Assembly (NCBI RefSeq): GCF_000019785.1
Contig: NC_010524.1
Coordinates: 1,116,001 to 1,180,000, forward strand
Origin: Leptothrix cholodnii SP-6
GTDB lineage: Bacteria > Pseudomonadota > Gammaproteobacteria > Burkholderiales > Burkholderiaceae_C
Direction: 5' to 3'
Length of the DNA: 64,000 bases
In this document: positions 10,259-22,260 of the stretch, piece by piece
Numbering within the stretch: the first letter of the stretch is position 1
Layout: each line of letters begins with the position of its first letter
Position numbers and translations under genes: made by a program
Notes under the pieces: model-generated
Told to the model about the DNA's origin: nothing
The model's input: the letters and a program-made list of their open reading frames with translations, nothing else
Databases searched by the model: none

Positions 10259-10921
10259 ATGACTCAAGACGAACTCAAGGCCCTGGTGGGCCAGGCCGCC
10301 GTGGCCTACGTGCCCGATGGCAGCGTGGTCGGCGTGGGCACCGGCTCCACCGTCAACTGCTTCATCGACGCCCTGGCCGCCATCAAGGACCGCATCGCCG
10401 GCGCGGTATCGAGCTCGGTGCGCAGCACCGAACGGCTGCAGGCGCTGGGCATCCCGGTGCTCGACCTCTCGCAGGTCGAGCGCATCCCGGTCTACATCGA
10501 CGGCGCCGACGAGATCGACCCGCGCGGCCACATGATCAAGGGCGGCGGCGCCGCACTCACGCGCGAGAAGATCGTCGCCGACCTGGCCGAGCGCTTCGTC
10601 TGCATCGCCGACGCCAGCAAGCGGGTCGACGTGATGGGGCGCTTTCCGCTGCCGGTCGAGGTGATCCCGATGGCGGCGGCGCAGGTGGCACGGCGCTTCG
10701 GTGCGGCCTACGGCGGCCTGGCCCGGGTGCGCGAGGGCGTGGTCACCGACAACGGCAACCTGATCCTCGACGTCACCGGCCTGCACATCGCCGACCCGCT
10801 GGCGATGGAGACCGAGGTCAACCAGTGGCCGGGCGTCGTCTGCGTGGGCATCTTCGCCCGCCACAAGGCCGCGGTCTGCCTGCTAGGCACGCCTGAAGGC
10901 GTGCGCACGCTCAACTTCTGA
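10259..10921 (+). CDS. rpiA: Ribose-5-phosphate isomerase A
   Basis: Interconverts ribose-5-phosphate and ribulose-5-phosphate in the pentose phosphate pathway. Motifs VGVGTGSTV (near 28), DGADEID (near 80), [11 protein letters not shown] (near 95) are the RpiA signatures; 220 aa from ATG 10259. A TTG at 10232 in frame would add nine residues, but the ATG matches the usual MTQDELK start of relatives. Divergent from pyrD. Confidence 0.96.
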   Translation: MTQDELKALVGQAAVAYVPDGSVVGVGTGSTVNCFIDALAAIKDRIAGAVSSSVRSTERLQALGIPVLDLSQVERIPVYIDGADEIDPRGHMIKGGGAALTREKIVADLAERFVCIADASKRVDVMGRFPLPVEVIPMAAAQVARRFGAAYGGLARVREGVVTDNGNLILDVTGLHIADPLAMETEVNQWPGVVCVGIFARHKAAVCLLGTPEGVRTLNF

Positions 10922-10931
10922 GTGCCCCCAA

Positions 10932-10952
10932 GGCCGCCGCTTGGCGGCGGCC
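10932..10952. terminator. GC-rich hairpin between convergent genes
   Basis: GGCCGCCG (10932-10939), loop CTTGG, CGGCGGCC (10945-10952). It lies 10 bp after the rpiA stop and just before the stop of the convergent DUF3570 gene. No T-run, so function as a bidirectional terminator is a guess. Confidence 0.4.
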
Positions 10953-10960
10953 GCCTGACG

Positions 10961-12352
10961 TCACCAGACGAAGCTGTAGCTCGCCATCAGCAGGGTGGAT
11001 TTCAGGTCGGGCGAGACCGGCACCGTGGCCAGATAGCCCGGCGCGCCGGCCGGCTGCTTGAGCTTCTGCCGGTAGCTCTCCAGCCGCACGCTGAATTCAC
11101 CGCCGGTGCCCACCGGCAGGCCGACCTTCAGGCCCACCGTCTGCGCGCTGAACGCCGCCAGCCGCTGGTCGGCCGATGCGTACGCCAGTCGCGCCTGGTG
11201 CGTGGTGCTGTCGTGATCGACGCCATCGACCAGCCAGCCGCGGTAGAACTCGGCCGCGCCCTGCTTGTAGAGCCGCAGATGCGGTTCGACGTAGATGCCG
11301 CCGCTGTACTGATGGCGCCATTTGCCGTCGACGGTGTTGGCGCGCACGCCCCAGTCGTCGCGGTAATGGCGCAAGGACAGCTCCAGCACCTCGGTGCCGA
11401 GGTGCAGCTTGTTGAGCCAGAACAGGCTGGTGCGGCTGCGCGTGTCGGGGCGGTTCTCGCTCAGGTACTGGTCGCCGCTCAACAGGCCGCTGCTGCCGTT
11501 GACCACCGACAGCAGCTTGTACGGATCGCTGTGATAGCCGGTGCTGCGGCCCAGGCCGAGGTTGAACTGCATCAGCCAGCGCCGGTTCATCACCTGCGTC
11601 AGGCCGAACAGCAGGTCGCCGATCTGGCGGTTCTGGTTGGCTTCGATGCGCGCGCGCGCCGAGTGAACGCCGAGGCCCAGCGGCGTGCCGCCGACCGCGT
11701 TGACGAGGTTGTATTCGCCCGCCAGGCCCACGCTCAGCGTGGTGTTCTTCTGGTTGAAATCCTGCGACAGCGAGGTGTTGAAGCCGAACGACTTGAAGTC
11801 GTATTCGGCCGACACGTTGGCGCCCACGCTCAGGCGCCGGTTCTCGCCCCACGGGCGGTCGTAGCTGACGTTGACGGCGCCGCGGGTGTCCTTGAAGCTG
11901 CTGTCGAGCGGCGCCTGGCCGGCCGGCACCGAGTAGCTGCCTTCACCCGACGGGCTGGTGAAGGTCTGCGCGGCGGGCTGTGGCGTGGCGCCGTTGGGCG
12001 AGGCGCCGGTCAGCGTGTCGAGCGTCAGACGCACCGCCAGCGTGCGGTCGTCGGCGTCGGTGCGGCGCATGCCGATCATCGGCTCGACCGCGCGCACGCG
12101 GTTGTCGCCCTCGGCGTACAGCAGCACGGCGCTGTCGATCTGCCACGGCACGGCGGCCGGCTTGGCGGGCTTGGCCGGCGTCGTCCCGGTGGCACTGGCC
12201 GGCTGGGGCACGTTCTGGGCCATCGCCGGATGGGCGGCGACACCCGCGAGCAGGCAGCCGGTGGCCGCCGCCAGCGCCAGGCGCAGCGCGCCGGTGCCGG
12301 TCGACGGTGGTGCCGAGGGAGGGGTGAGGGTGGGGTGGCCGGTCAGTTGCAT
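10961..12352 (-). CDS. DUF3570 outer-membrane beta-barrel protein
   Basis: 463 aa. Positively charged start, hydrophobic core (ALRLALAAATGCLLAGVAA) and AMAQ cleavage near residue 46 give a signal peptide. The mature part shows alternating amphipathic strands (SVGANVSAEYDFKSFGF, GLGRSTGYHSDPYKLLSVV) and ends in an aromatic residue (SYSFVW), typical of outer-membrane barrels. The YHSDPYK segment and overall layout fit DUF3570. It overlaps the upstream DUF4266 lipoprotein gene by 10 bp, the usual pairing for these two families. Elsewhere the pair often lies with a thioredoxin and an ApbE flavin transferase; neither is here. Function unknown. Confidence 0.85.
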   Translation of the reverse strand: MQLTGHPTLTPPSAPPSTGTGALRLALAAATGCLLAGVAAHPAMAQNVPQPASATGTTPAKPAKPAAVPWQIDSAVLLYAEGDNRVRAVEPMIGMRRTDADDRTLAVRLTLDTLTGASPNGATPQPAAQTFTSPSGEGSYSVPAGQAPLDSSFKDTRGAVNVSYDRPWGENRRLSVGANVSAEYDFKSFGFNTSLSQDFNQKNTTLSVGLAGEYNLVNAVGGTPLGLGVHSARARIEANQNRQIGDLLFGLTQVMNRRWLMQFNLGLGRSTGYHSDPYKLLSVVNGSSGLLSGDQYLSENRPDTRSRTSLFWLNKLHLGTEVLELSLRHYRDDWGVRANTVDGKWRHQYSGGIYVEPHLRLYKQGAAEFYRGWLVDGVDHDSTTHQARLAYASADQRLAAFSAQTVGLKVGLPVGTGGEFSVRLESYRQKLKQPAGAPGYLATVPVSPDLKSTLLMASYSFVW

Positions 12353-12657
12353 CCGCAACCTCCGCCGCCGAAGCTGCGGCCGCCGGTGGCGGCCTCTTTG
12401 CTGAAGTAGGTGTGGTCGTCGGCGGCGCTGTCGAGCGCGACACCGCCGGGGGCCATCGACGGCTGCGCCAGCAGGTCGCGCTCCCAGGGCTGCACGCCGA
12501 GCTGGCTCAGGCTGCCGCAGCCTGACAGCGCGGCGCACAAGAGCGGCACGGCGCAAGCGGCGCGCACGATGCGGGCACGCCGGCTCGGCGAGTGGTCGGA
12601 TGCGCCGGCATCGCTGCCGGGCACGGTTCGGGTGGGGGATCGGGTGAGGCGATGCAT
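12343..12657 (-). CDS. DUF4266 small lipoprotein
   Basis: 104 aa. Arg-rich N-terminus, hydrophobic segment and lipobox LSGC at about residues 43-46 indicate a lipoprotein. The mature part contains VQPWERDLLAQPSM and HTYFSKEAA, and ends in GGGGCGCN with two cysteines at the very C-terminus, all characteristic of DUF4266. It lies upstream of and overlaps the DUF3570 gene, suggesting a co-translated envelope pair. The C-terminal Cys pair could bind metal or be redox active; this is a guess. Confidence 0.85.
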   Translation of the reverse strand: MHRLTRSPTRTVPGSDAGASDHSPSRRARIVRAACAVPLLCAALSGCGSLSQLGVQPWERDLLAQPSMAPGGVALDSAADDHTYFSKEAATGGRSFGGGGCGCN

Positions 12658-12772
12658 GATGGCAGTGCTGGGTCGACGCCAATGTCGACCATCCTGCCCC
12701 AGCATAGAGACCCGACCTGAAGCCTGGCTGTAGCGCAGCGTCGCGGCGCTGCAGCTCAGGTGTCGGGGTGTA

Positions 12773-13579
12773 TCAGGCGTCTCGGTTGCCTGGTGTCTGA
12801 TCCTGGTCGAGCGCGTCACCGAAATCGATGCAGCCGTGCACGCTCGCATGCAGCGAGGCGTAGAACGCGGCCGAGAACAGCATCGCCACCGGCACCGCGA
12901 GCAGCAAGGCCAGCTGCGGCAGCCCGAGCGCGCCCAGCAGCACGCCGAGCACGGCCGACAGCAGCAGATCGGCCAGCAGCCAGCTCAGACCGTAGACCAC
13001 GAAGGAGCCGAGGTTGCGCAGGCTCGCCAGCGTACTGCCGAACAAGGCCTTGGCGACGCCCGCGCCTTCGCGGTGCACCAGCACCGGCGCGTGCCAGAAC
13101 AGCAGCGCCACCGGCGTCAGCAGCGCCACGCGCAGGACCATGCCGCCGCGCAAGGCCTGCAAGGCGTCGGCAGTGGCCTGGTCGTCGGTGGCTGAATGCA
13201 GCCTCTCCCACAGGTCGCCCAGGCCGGGGTCGATCAGATCGGCCAGGCCGAGCGCCAGCATCACGGCCAGCGCATGGGCGCCACCGAGCATCAGCAAGGA
13301 CTTGCGCTGCGGCGAGCGCAGCGGCTCGAACAGCAGTGCCGGCGACGGCCGGGCGTCGAGTTGCACCCGCTCGACAGTGTGGACCCAGCCGGCGGTCAGC
13401 GCCGGCAGCAGCACCGACACCAGCAGCGGGCCGATCCACGGCAGCATCAGCAGCAGGCCGAGGCCGAACACCATGATGCCCAGCAGCGCGGCCAGGCCGA
13501 GCGGTTGGCGCTGCACCAGGCGCAGGCCGCTGCGCATCCAGGCGACGCCGTCGAGGGCACGAGCCGAGCGGAGTTTCAT
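12773..13579 (-). CDS. BPSS1780-family multi-pass membrane protein
   Basis: 268 aa with about six hydrophobic segments (for example LAALLGIMVFGLGLLLMLP near 30-48, SFVVYGLSWLLADLLLSAVL near 195-215). The N-terminal GVAWMRSGLRLVQRQPLG and the LHASVHGCIDFG ending resemble the BPSS1780 family of Burkholderiales. Function unknown. Its start is 7 bp after the thrB stop, so the two are probably one transcript. Confidence 0.8.
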   Translation of the reverse strand: MKLRSARALDGVAWMRSGLRLVQRQPLGLAALLGIMVFGLGLLLMLPWIGPLLVSVLLPALTAGWVHTVERVQLDARPSPALLFEPLRSPQRKSLLMLGGAHALAVMLALGLADLIDPGLGDLWERLHSATDDQATADALQALRGGMVLRVALLTPVALLFWHAPVLVHREGAGVAKALFGSTLASLRNLGSFVVYGLSWLLADLLLSAVLGVLLGALGLPQLALLLAVPVAMLFSAAFYASLHASVHGCIDFGDALDQDQTPGNRDA

Positions 13580-13586
13580 CGCGGCC

Positions 13587-14573
13587 TCACTCGGCGCGCA
13601 GCCAGTGCCACGGGTTGTTCACCCGTTCGCGCAGCACGCGCTCGAAATGGCCCGGGTCGTGCGCCTTGAGCATGCTGGCCTCGCGCGGCAGGTGGTAGTC
13701 CCACAGCCGCGAGGTCCAGAAGCGCAAGGCGCCGGCGCGCAGCAGCGCCGGCAGCAGGCGGATCTCGTCGTGGCCGAGTTCGCGCTCGGCGTCGTAGGCG
13801 CTGACGAAGGCCTGGGCGCGGGCCTCGTCGAGGCGTCCGCTGTCGAGGTCGATGCACCAGTCGTTCAGGCACACCGCCAGGTCGAACAGCCAGGTGTCGA
13901 CGCCGGCGAAGTAGAAGTCGAAGAAGCCGGTGAGCTTCTCGTGGCCGGGCAGGCCGTCGAACATCACGTTGTCGCGGAACAGGTCGGCGTGGATCGGGCC
14001 ACGCGGCAGCGCCGCGAAGGCCGGGCTGTGCGCCAGATCCTGCTGGAAATGCAGCTCCGACTCGATCAGCGCGCGCTGTTCGGGTGTCAGGTAGGGCGCG
14101 ACCACGGGAACCGTCTCCGTCCACCAGGCCAGGCCCCGCAGATTGGGCTGATGCAGCGCGAAATCGCGCGCCGCCAGGTGCATGCGCGCCAGCATCGCGC
14201 CGACCTGCTGGCAGTGCCAGACCGAGGGCGCGAGCTGATGGCCACCGGCCAGCTTGTCGACCACCGCGGCCGGCTTGCCGCACAGGCTGTGCAGGATCTC
14301 GCCGTTGATGTCGGCCTGCGGATCGGGCACCGGGATGTCGCGCTGCGCCAGGTGCTTCATCAGCTGCAGGTAGAACGGCAGCTGCTCGGCGCTCAGTCGT
14401 TCGAACAGCGTCAGCACCCACTCGTGCGCACCGTCGCCCGGATCGGTGGTCAGGAAGTAGTTGGTGTTCTCGATGCCCGAGCTGATGCCGCGCAGCTCGG
14501 TCACGGTACCCAGGCCCAGGCGCTCGGACAGCGCGGCGGCAGCGTCCGCGGACACTTCAGTGAAGACAGCCAT
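13587..14573 (-). CDS. thrB: Homoserine kinase, type II (APH-like fold)
   Basis: Phosphorylates homoserine in threonine synthesis. The sequence belongs to the aminoglycoside-phosphotransferase-like ThrB of proteobacteria, not the GHMP family. GISSGIENTNYFL near residue 30, catalytic loop IHADLFRDNV (Asp197) and metal-binding FDFYFAG near 218. 328 aa is the normal length. It is preceded 7 bp by the DUF2782 gene on the same strand and followed by the BPSS1780-type membrane gene. Confidence 0.95.
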   Translation of the reverse strand: MAVFTEVSADAAAALSERLGLGTVTELRGISSGIENTNYFLTTDPGDGAHEWVLTLFERLSAEQLPFYLQLMKHLAQRDIPVPDPQADINGEILHSLCGKPAAVVDKLAGGHQLAPSVWHCQQVGAMLARMHLAARDFALHQPNLRGLAWWTETVPVVAPYLTPEQRALIESELHFQQDLAHSPAFAALPRGPIHADLFRDNVMFDGLPGHEKLTGFFDFYFAGVDTWLFDLAVCLNDWCIDLDSGRLDEARAQAFVSAYDAERELGHDEIRLLPALLRAGALRFWTSRLWDYHLPREASMLKAHDPGHFERVLRERVNNPWHWLRAE

Positions 14574-14580
14574 CGTCAGC

Positions 14581-14916
14581 TCAGAATTTCAGTACCGACC
14601 AGACACGCTGGCCGGCGGTACCGCGGCTGTTGCTGTGGCTGTTGGAGAGGTCGCGGCCGCCGGTGGCGGGCATGATTTCGTAGGCCTTGCCACCGTTCTT
14701 GGGCTGCACCTGGATGCTGCGCACCTCGCCGCCGACGTGCAGCTCGTCGATGCGGCTGCCTTTTTCGTCGATCACCACGTGCTCGGCACGCGGTTCGGGC
14801 CAGGCGCCGGCCTGCGGCTGGGCGAGCACGGGAGGGGCCGGAACCGCCGTTTGGGCAGCCAGCGGAAGGGTCGCTGCGGCGAGCAGCAGGCCGACGAGGG
14901 CGGGGCGCGGTGACAT
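14581..14916 (-). CDS. DUF2782 periplasmic protein
   Basis: 111 aa from MSPRPALVG. A signal peptide is visible (ALVGLLLAAATLPLAAQTA, cleavage near residue 20). The mature part contains VVIDEKGSRIDELHVGG and IQVQPKNGGKAYEI, fitting DUF2782, a short betaproteobacterial family usually found between polA and thrB as here. Role unknown. It diverges from polA across 53 bp. Confidence 0.8.
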   Translation of the reverse strand: MSPRPALVGLLLAAATLPLAAQTAVPAPPVLAQPQAGAWPEPRAEHVVIDEKGSRIDELHVGGEVRSIQVQPKNGGKAYEIMPATGGRDLSNSHSNSRGTAGQRVWSVLKF

Positions 14917-14969
14917 GGGCCGGATTGTAGGTGCGGTGCAGCAAGCCCCCTTCCCTGACAATCGCCGCC

Positions 14970-17770
<2,801 letters not shown>

Positions 17771-17774
<4 letters not shown>

Positions 17775-18871
17775 AGCACGCATGGCGGCGCTGGCTGGCG
17801 CCCCCGGCCGTCGAGGGTGACGAGGACAAGCGCCGGCGTGCCGCCGTGGTCAACACCGTCGTGCTCGGCAGCATCGCCTTCATGCTGATCGTCCTGCTCG
17901 GCATGCTCCTGGGCGGCAAGGCCCCCCGGAGCGTCCTCTGGATGGATGTCGGGCTGCTGGCCGCCTATGTGCTGATGCACCGGCTGCTGCATCGCGGTCA
18001 TGTCGGGCTGGCGGCGATGGGCCTGACACTGATCGGTTTCACCGGCCTGACCCTCATCAACATGCGCCTGGGCACCATCCGCACGCCCACGGCCTCGATC
18101 TACCTCTTCATCGTGCTGATGGCGGGAGCCGTCTTCCAGCTCCGTGGGCTGCTGACCGCAGCAGCCGCCAGTTCCCTGGCGGTGCTGGGCCTGATCCAGG
18201 CTGAAAACGCCGGCCTGCTGCCGCGTCCGGACTACTCGGTCGGACTGATGCAGTGGGTGACCTACACCGCCTTGTTCGGGCTGGCGTCGTTCCTGACCTA
18301 CCAGGGCAACCAGGTCGTCCGCCGCGCGCTGGCGCGCGCCGAAGCCGAAATCGAGCAGCGCAAGCTCGTCGAGGCCGAACTGTCGCGCATCGCCATCACC
18401 GACGCGCTGACGGGCGTCTGGAACCGGCGTCATTTCGAGCAGACCATCGGCGCCGAGCGCGCCAAGGCGCAGCGCCATCACACGCCGCTGTCGCTGCTGT
18501 TGTTCGATGTCGATCATTTCAAGGCGCTCAACGACCAGTTCGGCCACCAGGCGGGCGACCAGGTGCTGACCGAGCTGGCACGGCTGGTCGGCCGGTCGCT
18601 GCGTGACGGCGACGTGCTGGCGCGCTGGGGCGGCGAGGAGTTCGCCGTCATCCTGCACCACTGCCCGGCGGCCGACGCGCTGCGGCTGGCCGAGAAGCTG
18701 CGCGGCCTGGTTGCCGGCCATGCCTTCGACCGCGTCGGCACGGTGACCGCCAGCTTCGGCGTGGCCGAACTGCAGCCGGACGAGACGCTCGACGCCTGGT
18801 TCCGGCGCGTCGACCTCGCGCTCTACGCGGCCAAGTCCGGCGGCCGCAATGCCGTGCGCCTGGGTGCGTGA
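17771..18871 (+). CDS. Membrane diguanylate cyclase (GGDEF)
   Basis: 366 aa. Start TTG at 17771, chosen because GGAGGAAG lies 5-12 bases upstream and TTGA overlaps the polA stop, which implies translational coupling. Six likely membrane segments run from about 20 to 170 (TVVLGSIAFMLIVLLGMLLG, LFIVLMAGAVF and others). The GGDEF domain starts near 205: DALTGVWNRRHFE, FDVDHFKALND, GGEEF at 287-291. RDGD at 278-281, five residues before GGEEF, is an intact product-inhibition I-site, so it should make cyclic di-GMP and be feedback-inhibited. No EAL domain. Confidence 0.92.
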
Positions 18872-18912
18872 CACTTCATTGCCCGCTTCCTCTCTCGCTG
18901 CCCCGTTCCGCC

Positions 18913-19428
18913 ATGCCGACCTCGCCCGCCCACCTCTCGCGCCTCGACCTCGAACTGCGCCGCCTGCTCGCCGAGCGGCCGGTGGCCGTGCTCGGCACGC
19001 TCGACGAACACGGCGCGCCGTTTGTCTCGATGGTGCCGTTTGCGGTCGAGCCGGCATCGGGTGCGCTGGTGCTGCATGTCAGCGCGCTCGCGGTCCACAC
19101 CCGCCAGATGCAGGCCGAGCCACGTGTCTCGCTGCTGGTGATGGGTGCCGACGACTGGGCCGAATCGCCGCAGGCACTGCCACGCGTGACGATCGCGGCG
19201 CGCGCCGAATTCACGCCGCGTGACAGCGCGGCCGAACGCCCGCTGCGCGCCGCCTACCTGGCCCGCCACCCGCAGGCCGAGCTGATGACGCAGCTGCCCG
19301 ACTTCACCTTCGTGCGTCTCGTGCCGATCTCTGCGCGCCATGTGGCGGGCTTCGGCGCGGCGCGTTCGGTGGCTCCCGACGATCTGGCTCGGGTGCTGGC
19401 GGGCATCGCCGCTGTGCCGCCGATGTAA
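18913..19428 (+). CDS. FMN-binding split-barrel protein (pyridoxamine oxidase-like / HugZ type)
   Basis: 171 aa from ATG 18913. LLAERPVAVLGTLDEHGAPF, HTRQMQAEPRVSLLV and FTFVRLVPISARHVAGFGAA are the pattern of heme-utilisation HugZ-like split-barrel proteins. A GTG at 18868 would add 15 residues without similarity to the family. No His-rich heme-degradation tail is present, so flavin-dependent reductase or heme oxygenase-like activity cannot be decided. It follows the GGDEF gene after 41 bp. Confidence 0.82.
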   Translation: MPTSPAHLSRLDLELRRLLAERPVAVLGTLDEHGAPFVSMVPFAVEPASGALVLHVSALAVHTRQMQAEPRVSLLVMGADDWAESPQALPRVTIAARAEFTPRDSAAERPLRAAYLARHPQAELMTQLPDFTFVRLVPISARHVAGFGAARSVAPDDLARVLAGIAAVPPM

Positions 19429-19526
19429 TCGCTCTCGGCCGACCCGGTCGATACTTTGCCGCCGTGATCGCAGTCCGGCGTCGTCGGGCTGCCTGCGTGC
19501 ATCCACAACGAACGCGAGAGACAACC

Positions 19527-20534
19527 ATGCGCAAAGTCATCTGGGGCGTACTCAGCACCGCCAAGATCGGTCTGACCAAGGTGCTGCCCGGCATGCTCAA
19601 GAGCGATCGGATCGAGCTGCGCGCGATCGCCTCGCGCTCGCTGCCGGCAGCCCGCGAGGCGGCAGACAAGCTCGGCATCCCGGTCGCCTACGGCAGCTAC
19701 GACGAACTGCTGGCCGACCCCGCGATCGAGGCGATCTACAACCCGCTGCCCAACCACCTGCACGTGCCGATGACGCTGGCTGCCGCACGCGCCGGCAAGC
19801 ACGTGCTGTGCGAAAAGCCGATCGCACTCGATGCCGACGAGGCCGCGCAGCTGCGCGAGGTGGCCGGCCAGGTGCACATCATGGAGGCCTTCATGGTGCG
19901 CTTCCATCCGCAGTGGCAACGTGCCCGCGAGCTGGTGCGCAGCGGCGCGATCGGCGAGCTCAAGGCGATCCAGGTGTGGTTCTCGTACTTCAATGCCGAC
20001 CCGGCCAACATCCGCAACCAGCCCGACATCGGCGGCGGCGCGCTCTACGACATCGGCTGCTATCCGATCGTCGCCGGGCGCTGGTTCTTCGAGGCCGAGC
20101 CGCAGCGCGTGGTCGCGCTGGCCGACCGCGATCCGGCCTTCGGCACCGACCGCCTGTTTGGCGCGATGCTCGATTTCGGCGCCGGCCGGCAGCTCAATTT
20201 CAGCGTCTCGATGCAGTGCGTGCCGTATCAGCGCGTGCAGTTGATGGGCAGCACGGGCCGCATCGAGATCCAGATCCCGTTCAACGCGCCGCAGGGCGCG
20301 GCCACGCGCCTGCTGATCGACGACGGCAGCGCGCTCGACGGCGGGGGCCTCCGCATCGAAACCCTGCCCGAGAGCGACCAGTACCAGCTGCAGGGCGAGG
20401 CGTTTTCACGCGCGGTGCGCGGCGAGATCGCGCTGCCTTACGGCGTGGAGGACGCGGTGCAGAACATGCGGATCATCGATGCGCTGTATGCGAGCGAGCG
20501 CAGCGGCGCCTGGGTCGGTGTCGGGCCGGCGTGA
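19527..20534 (+). CDS. Gfo/Idh/MocA-family NAD(P)-dependent oxidoreductase
   Basis: 335 aa. Rossmann start RKVIWGVLSTAKIG, YNPLPNHLHVPMTLAAARAG, catalytic-lysine motif CEKPIALDADEA (near 97) and GGGALYDIGCYP (near 172) define the family; sugar or cyclitol dehydrogenases are typical members. Start at 19527 because the frame before it is low-quality and the ATG follows GAGAG. Substrate unknown. Convergent with the downstream methyltransferase gene. Confidence 0.9.
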   Translation: MRKVIWGVLSTAKIGLTKVLPGMLKSDRIELRAIASRSLPAAREAADKLGIPVAYGSYDELLADPAIEAIYNPLPNHLHVPMTLAAARAGKHVLCEKPIALDADEAAQLREVAGQVHIMEAFMVRFHPQWQRARELVRSGAIGELKAIQVWFSYFNADPANIRNQPDIGGGALYDIGCYPIVAGRWFFEAEPQRVVALADRDPAFGTDRLFGAMLDFGAGRQLNFSVSMQCVPYQRVQLMGSTGRIEIQIPFNAPQGAATRLLIDDGSALDGGGLRIETLPESDQYQLQGEAFSRAVRGEIALPYGVEDAVQNMRIIDALYASERSGAWVGVGPA

Positions 20535-20566
20535 TCGACGGCGTGCCCTGTCCTGGGGCACAGGCA

Positions 20567-22102
20567 TCAGACGATCTGCAGCGCCTTGAGTGGGGCGATG
20601 CCGTGTTCCGAGAAGCCGGCAGCCATGGCCTTGAGTTCGGCCAGGGTCGCCTGCGCAGACTCGATCGTCTTGCCGTCCTTGACCATTTGGTGACCGAGCG
20701 CTGTCCACTGTTCCGATGCAAATTGCGCCCACTCAGCCGGCTGCTTCAAGCCCTTGCTGCGCGCCAGCAGAAACAGCTGGATGTGCCACGGAACGCGGAC
20801 ACCGCCGCCGGTCACCGCGCTGGCGAGGCAGGTGATCGGCCGGTTGGAGCGGGCCAGTTGCAGGAGGTGTGCGTTGAGCCGGTCGCTGGTCTTGCGTGAG
20901 GCGGTGATGCTGCTGTCGTCCTGAGCCGGCGCCAGATGGTTTTCGTGCGTGAGCACGACGACCGCCTGGATGATCTTCGGCAGATCGACGCCCTGCGGCG
21001 CCAGCGCGGCCTCGATTGCTCCGATCGACTTTGGCTTGTGGTCGGCCAGCGCGGCCAGCAGCGGTCGATAGATCGCCTCGCTCAAGGCGGCGGTGCCGAG
21101 CCGGCCGCTGACCTTGAGCGGCACCCGCTCGGCCGGTGTCAGCAGCACCAGGCGCAACCTGCGCATGGCTTCGAGCTGCTCGATCGCCGACAGCCTGCGC
21201 GCACCCTTGACCCAGTAGTCGCGCCGGAACTGCTGGTTGACGATGAAGTCGAGCATCGACTCGCGGTAGTGCGCGTCGCCGATGCCGGCCAGCATCGCCA
21301 TCTGCTCGGCGTTCAGATTGAGCGGATAGACCTGTTCGAGCAGCGTGGCCGAGCAGGCAAAACTCAGTTTGGCCGGCGCCAGATCCCGCACCACGTCGCT
21401 GAAGTACATCGGCTTCCAGTGGTCGTTGAAATACTCGTGCGCCACGTAGACCGGATCCTTCGTCTTCAGCTCCGCCAGCCACTCGGCGGCCTGGGGCGTG
21501 GCGCGCTTGTATTGCGAGGGCAGGCCGAGAAACTGTTCGGCGAACTCGAGCGCACCCTGCACCCGCTTGACGGTGCCTTCGCCCGGGCTGCGCATCGTGT
21601 GTGCGTGTTCCTTGATCAGTTGGCGCATCGGCGCGATGTGCGCCCAGCCGGGCAGGGTGTTGTAGCTGACGTAGACCACGCCGCCCGGCGCGAGCTTGCG
21701 GCGGATGAAATCGACGATCAGCGTGCGGTTGGTGTCGGACACCCAGCTCCAGATGCCGTGCAGCGCGATGAAGTCGAACGCCGGCAGATCGGGCCGTTCG
21801 AGCAGCTCGGCGAACGACTCCTCGGTCAGCTGGGCGTTGCTGCCGGCGGCCTGTGCCAGCTCCTGCGCATAGGCCGCCTGGGCCGGCGCGAAGTCGTTGC
21901 CGAACCAGCGTGTGGGCGAAGCTGCAGCGTGGATGTTGACGCTGATGCCGTGGCCGAAGGCCATCTCGAAAGCATTGCGCACCGCCGGAAAGGCGAGCCC
22001 GGCATTCAGGAAGGCGAGCTGCGCGCGCAGCGGGTTCAGCTCGCCGAAATAGCTGGCGGTGTAGTCGATGTCGGCCACATACCCTTCGCTCCAGACGCTC
22101 AT
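20567..22102 (-). CDS. SAM-dependent methyltransferase with methyltransferase regulatory domain
   Basis: 511 aa. N-terminal class I methyltransferase: AFEMAFGHGISVNIHAAAS (near 45-63) is a degenerate motif I, WFGNDFAPAQAAYA follows, FDFIALHGIWSWVSD (near 109-123) and LAPGGVVYVSYNTLPGWAH (near 137-155). The central region (about 210-300) fits the MethyTransf_Reg domain, and the C-terminal 150 residues are helical. This architecture is found in many proteobacteria with unknown substrate, sometimes near O-antigen or surface genes. No such neighbour is seen here. Confidence 0.85.
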   Translation of the reverse strand: MSVWSEGYVADIDYTASYFGELNPLRAQLAFLNAGLAFPAVRNAFEMAFGHGISVNIHAAASPTRWFGNDFAPAQAAYAQELAQAAGSNAQLTEESFAELLERPDLPAFDFIALHGIWSWVSDTNRTLIVDFIRRKLAPGGVVYVSYNTLPGWAHIAPMRQLIKEHAHTMRSPGEGTVKRVQGALEFAEQFLGLPSQYKRATPQAAEWLAELKTKDPVYVAHEYFNDHWKPMYFSDVVRDLAPAKLSFACSATLLEQVYPLNLNAEQMAMLAGIGDAHYRESMLDFIVNQQFRRDYWVKGARRLSAIEQLEAMRRLRLVLLTPAERVPLKVSGRLGTAALSEAIYRPLLAALADHKPKSIGAIEAALAPQGVDLPKIIQAVVVLTHENHLAPAQDDSSITASRKTSDRLNAHLLQLARSNRPITCLASAVTGGGVRVPWHIQLFLLARSKGLKQPAEWAQFASEQWTALGHQMVKDGKTIESAQATLAELKAMAAGFSEHGIAPLKALQIV

Positions 22103-22184
22103 GTGGCGTGCTCCCGATGAAACATGTGTAGATCCGTGCGATCCATCTTAGACGGCGTGTGGCGAGGTCGATGCAGACCGGAAA

Positions 22185-22212
22185 GCGAAAGGGCAATCCA
22201 TCCGGATTGCCC
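22185..22212 (-). terminator. Rho-independent terminator for the PEP-CTERM gene
   Basis: On the minus strand the stem GGGCAATCC/GGATTGCCC (22191-22199 with 22204-22212, loop of 4) is followed by TTTCGCTTT. It lies about 50 bp after the stop of the gene ending at 22261. Confidence 0.7.
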
Positions 22213-22237
22213 CTGCACATGCTCACGGCGCCGGGAT

Positions 22238-22259
22238 GTCGGCCGGGCGCCCGGCCGAC
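22238..22259. repeat. 22-bp perfect palindrome after a PEP-CTERM gene
   Basis: Half-site GTCGGCCGGGC (22238-22248) is followed directly by its exact reverse complement. It ends one base before the stop codon of the PEP-CTERM gene and stands next to the hairpin terminator. It may be a second terminator stem or a chance GC palindrome. Confidence 0.7.
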
Positions 22260-22260
22260 G

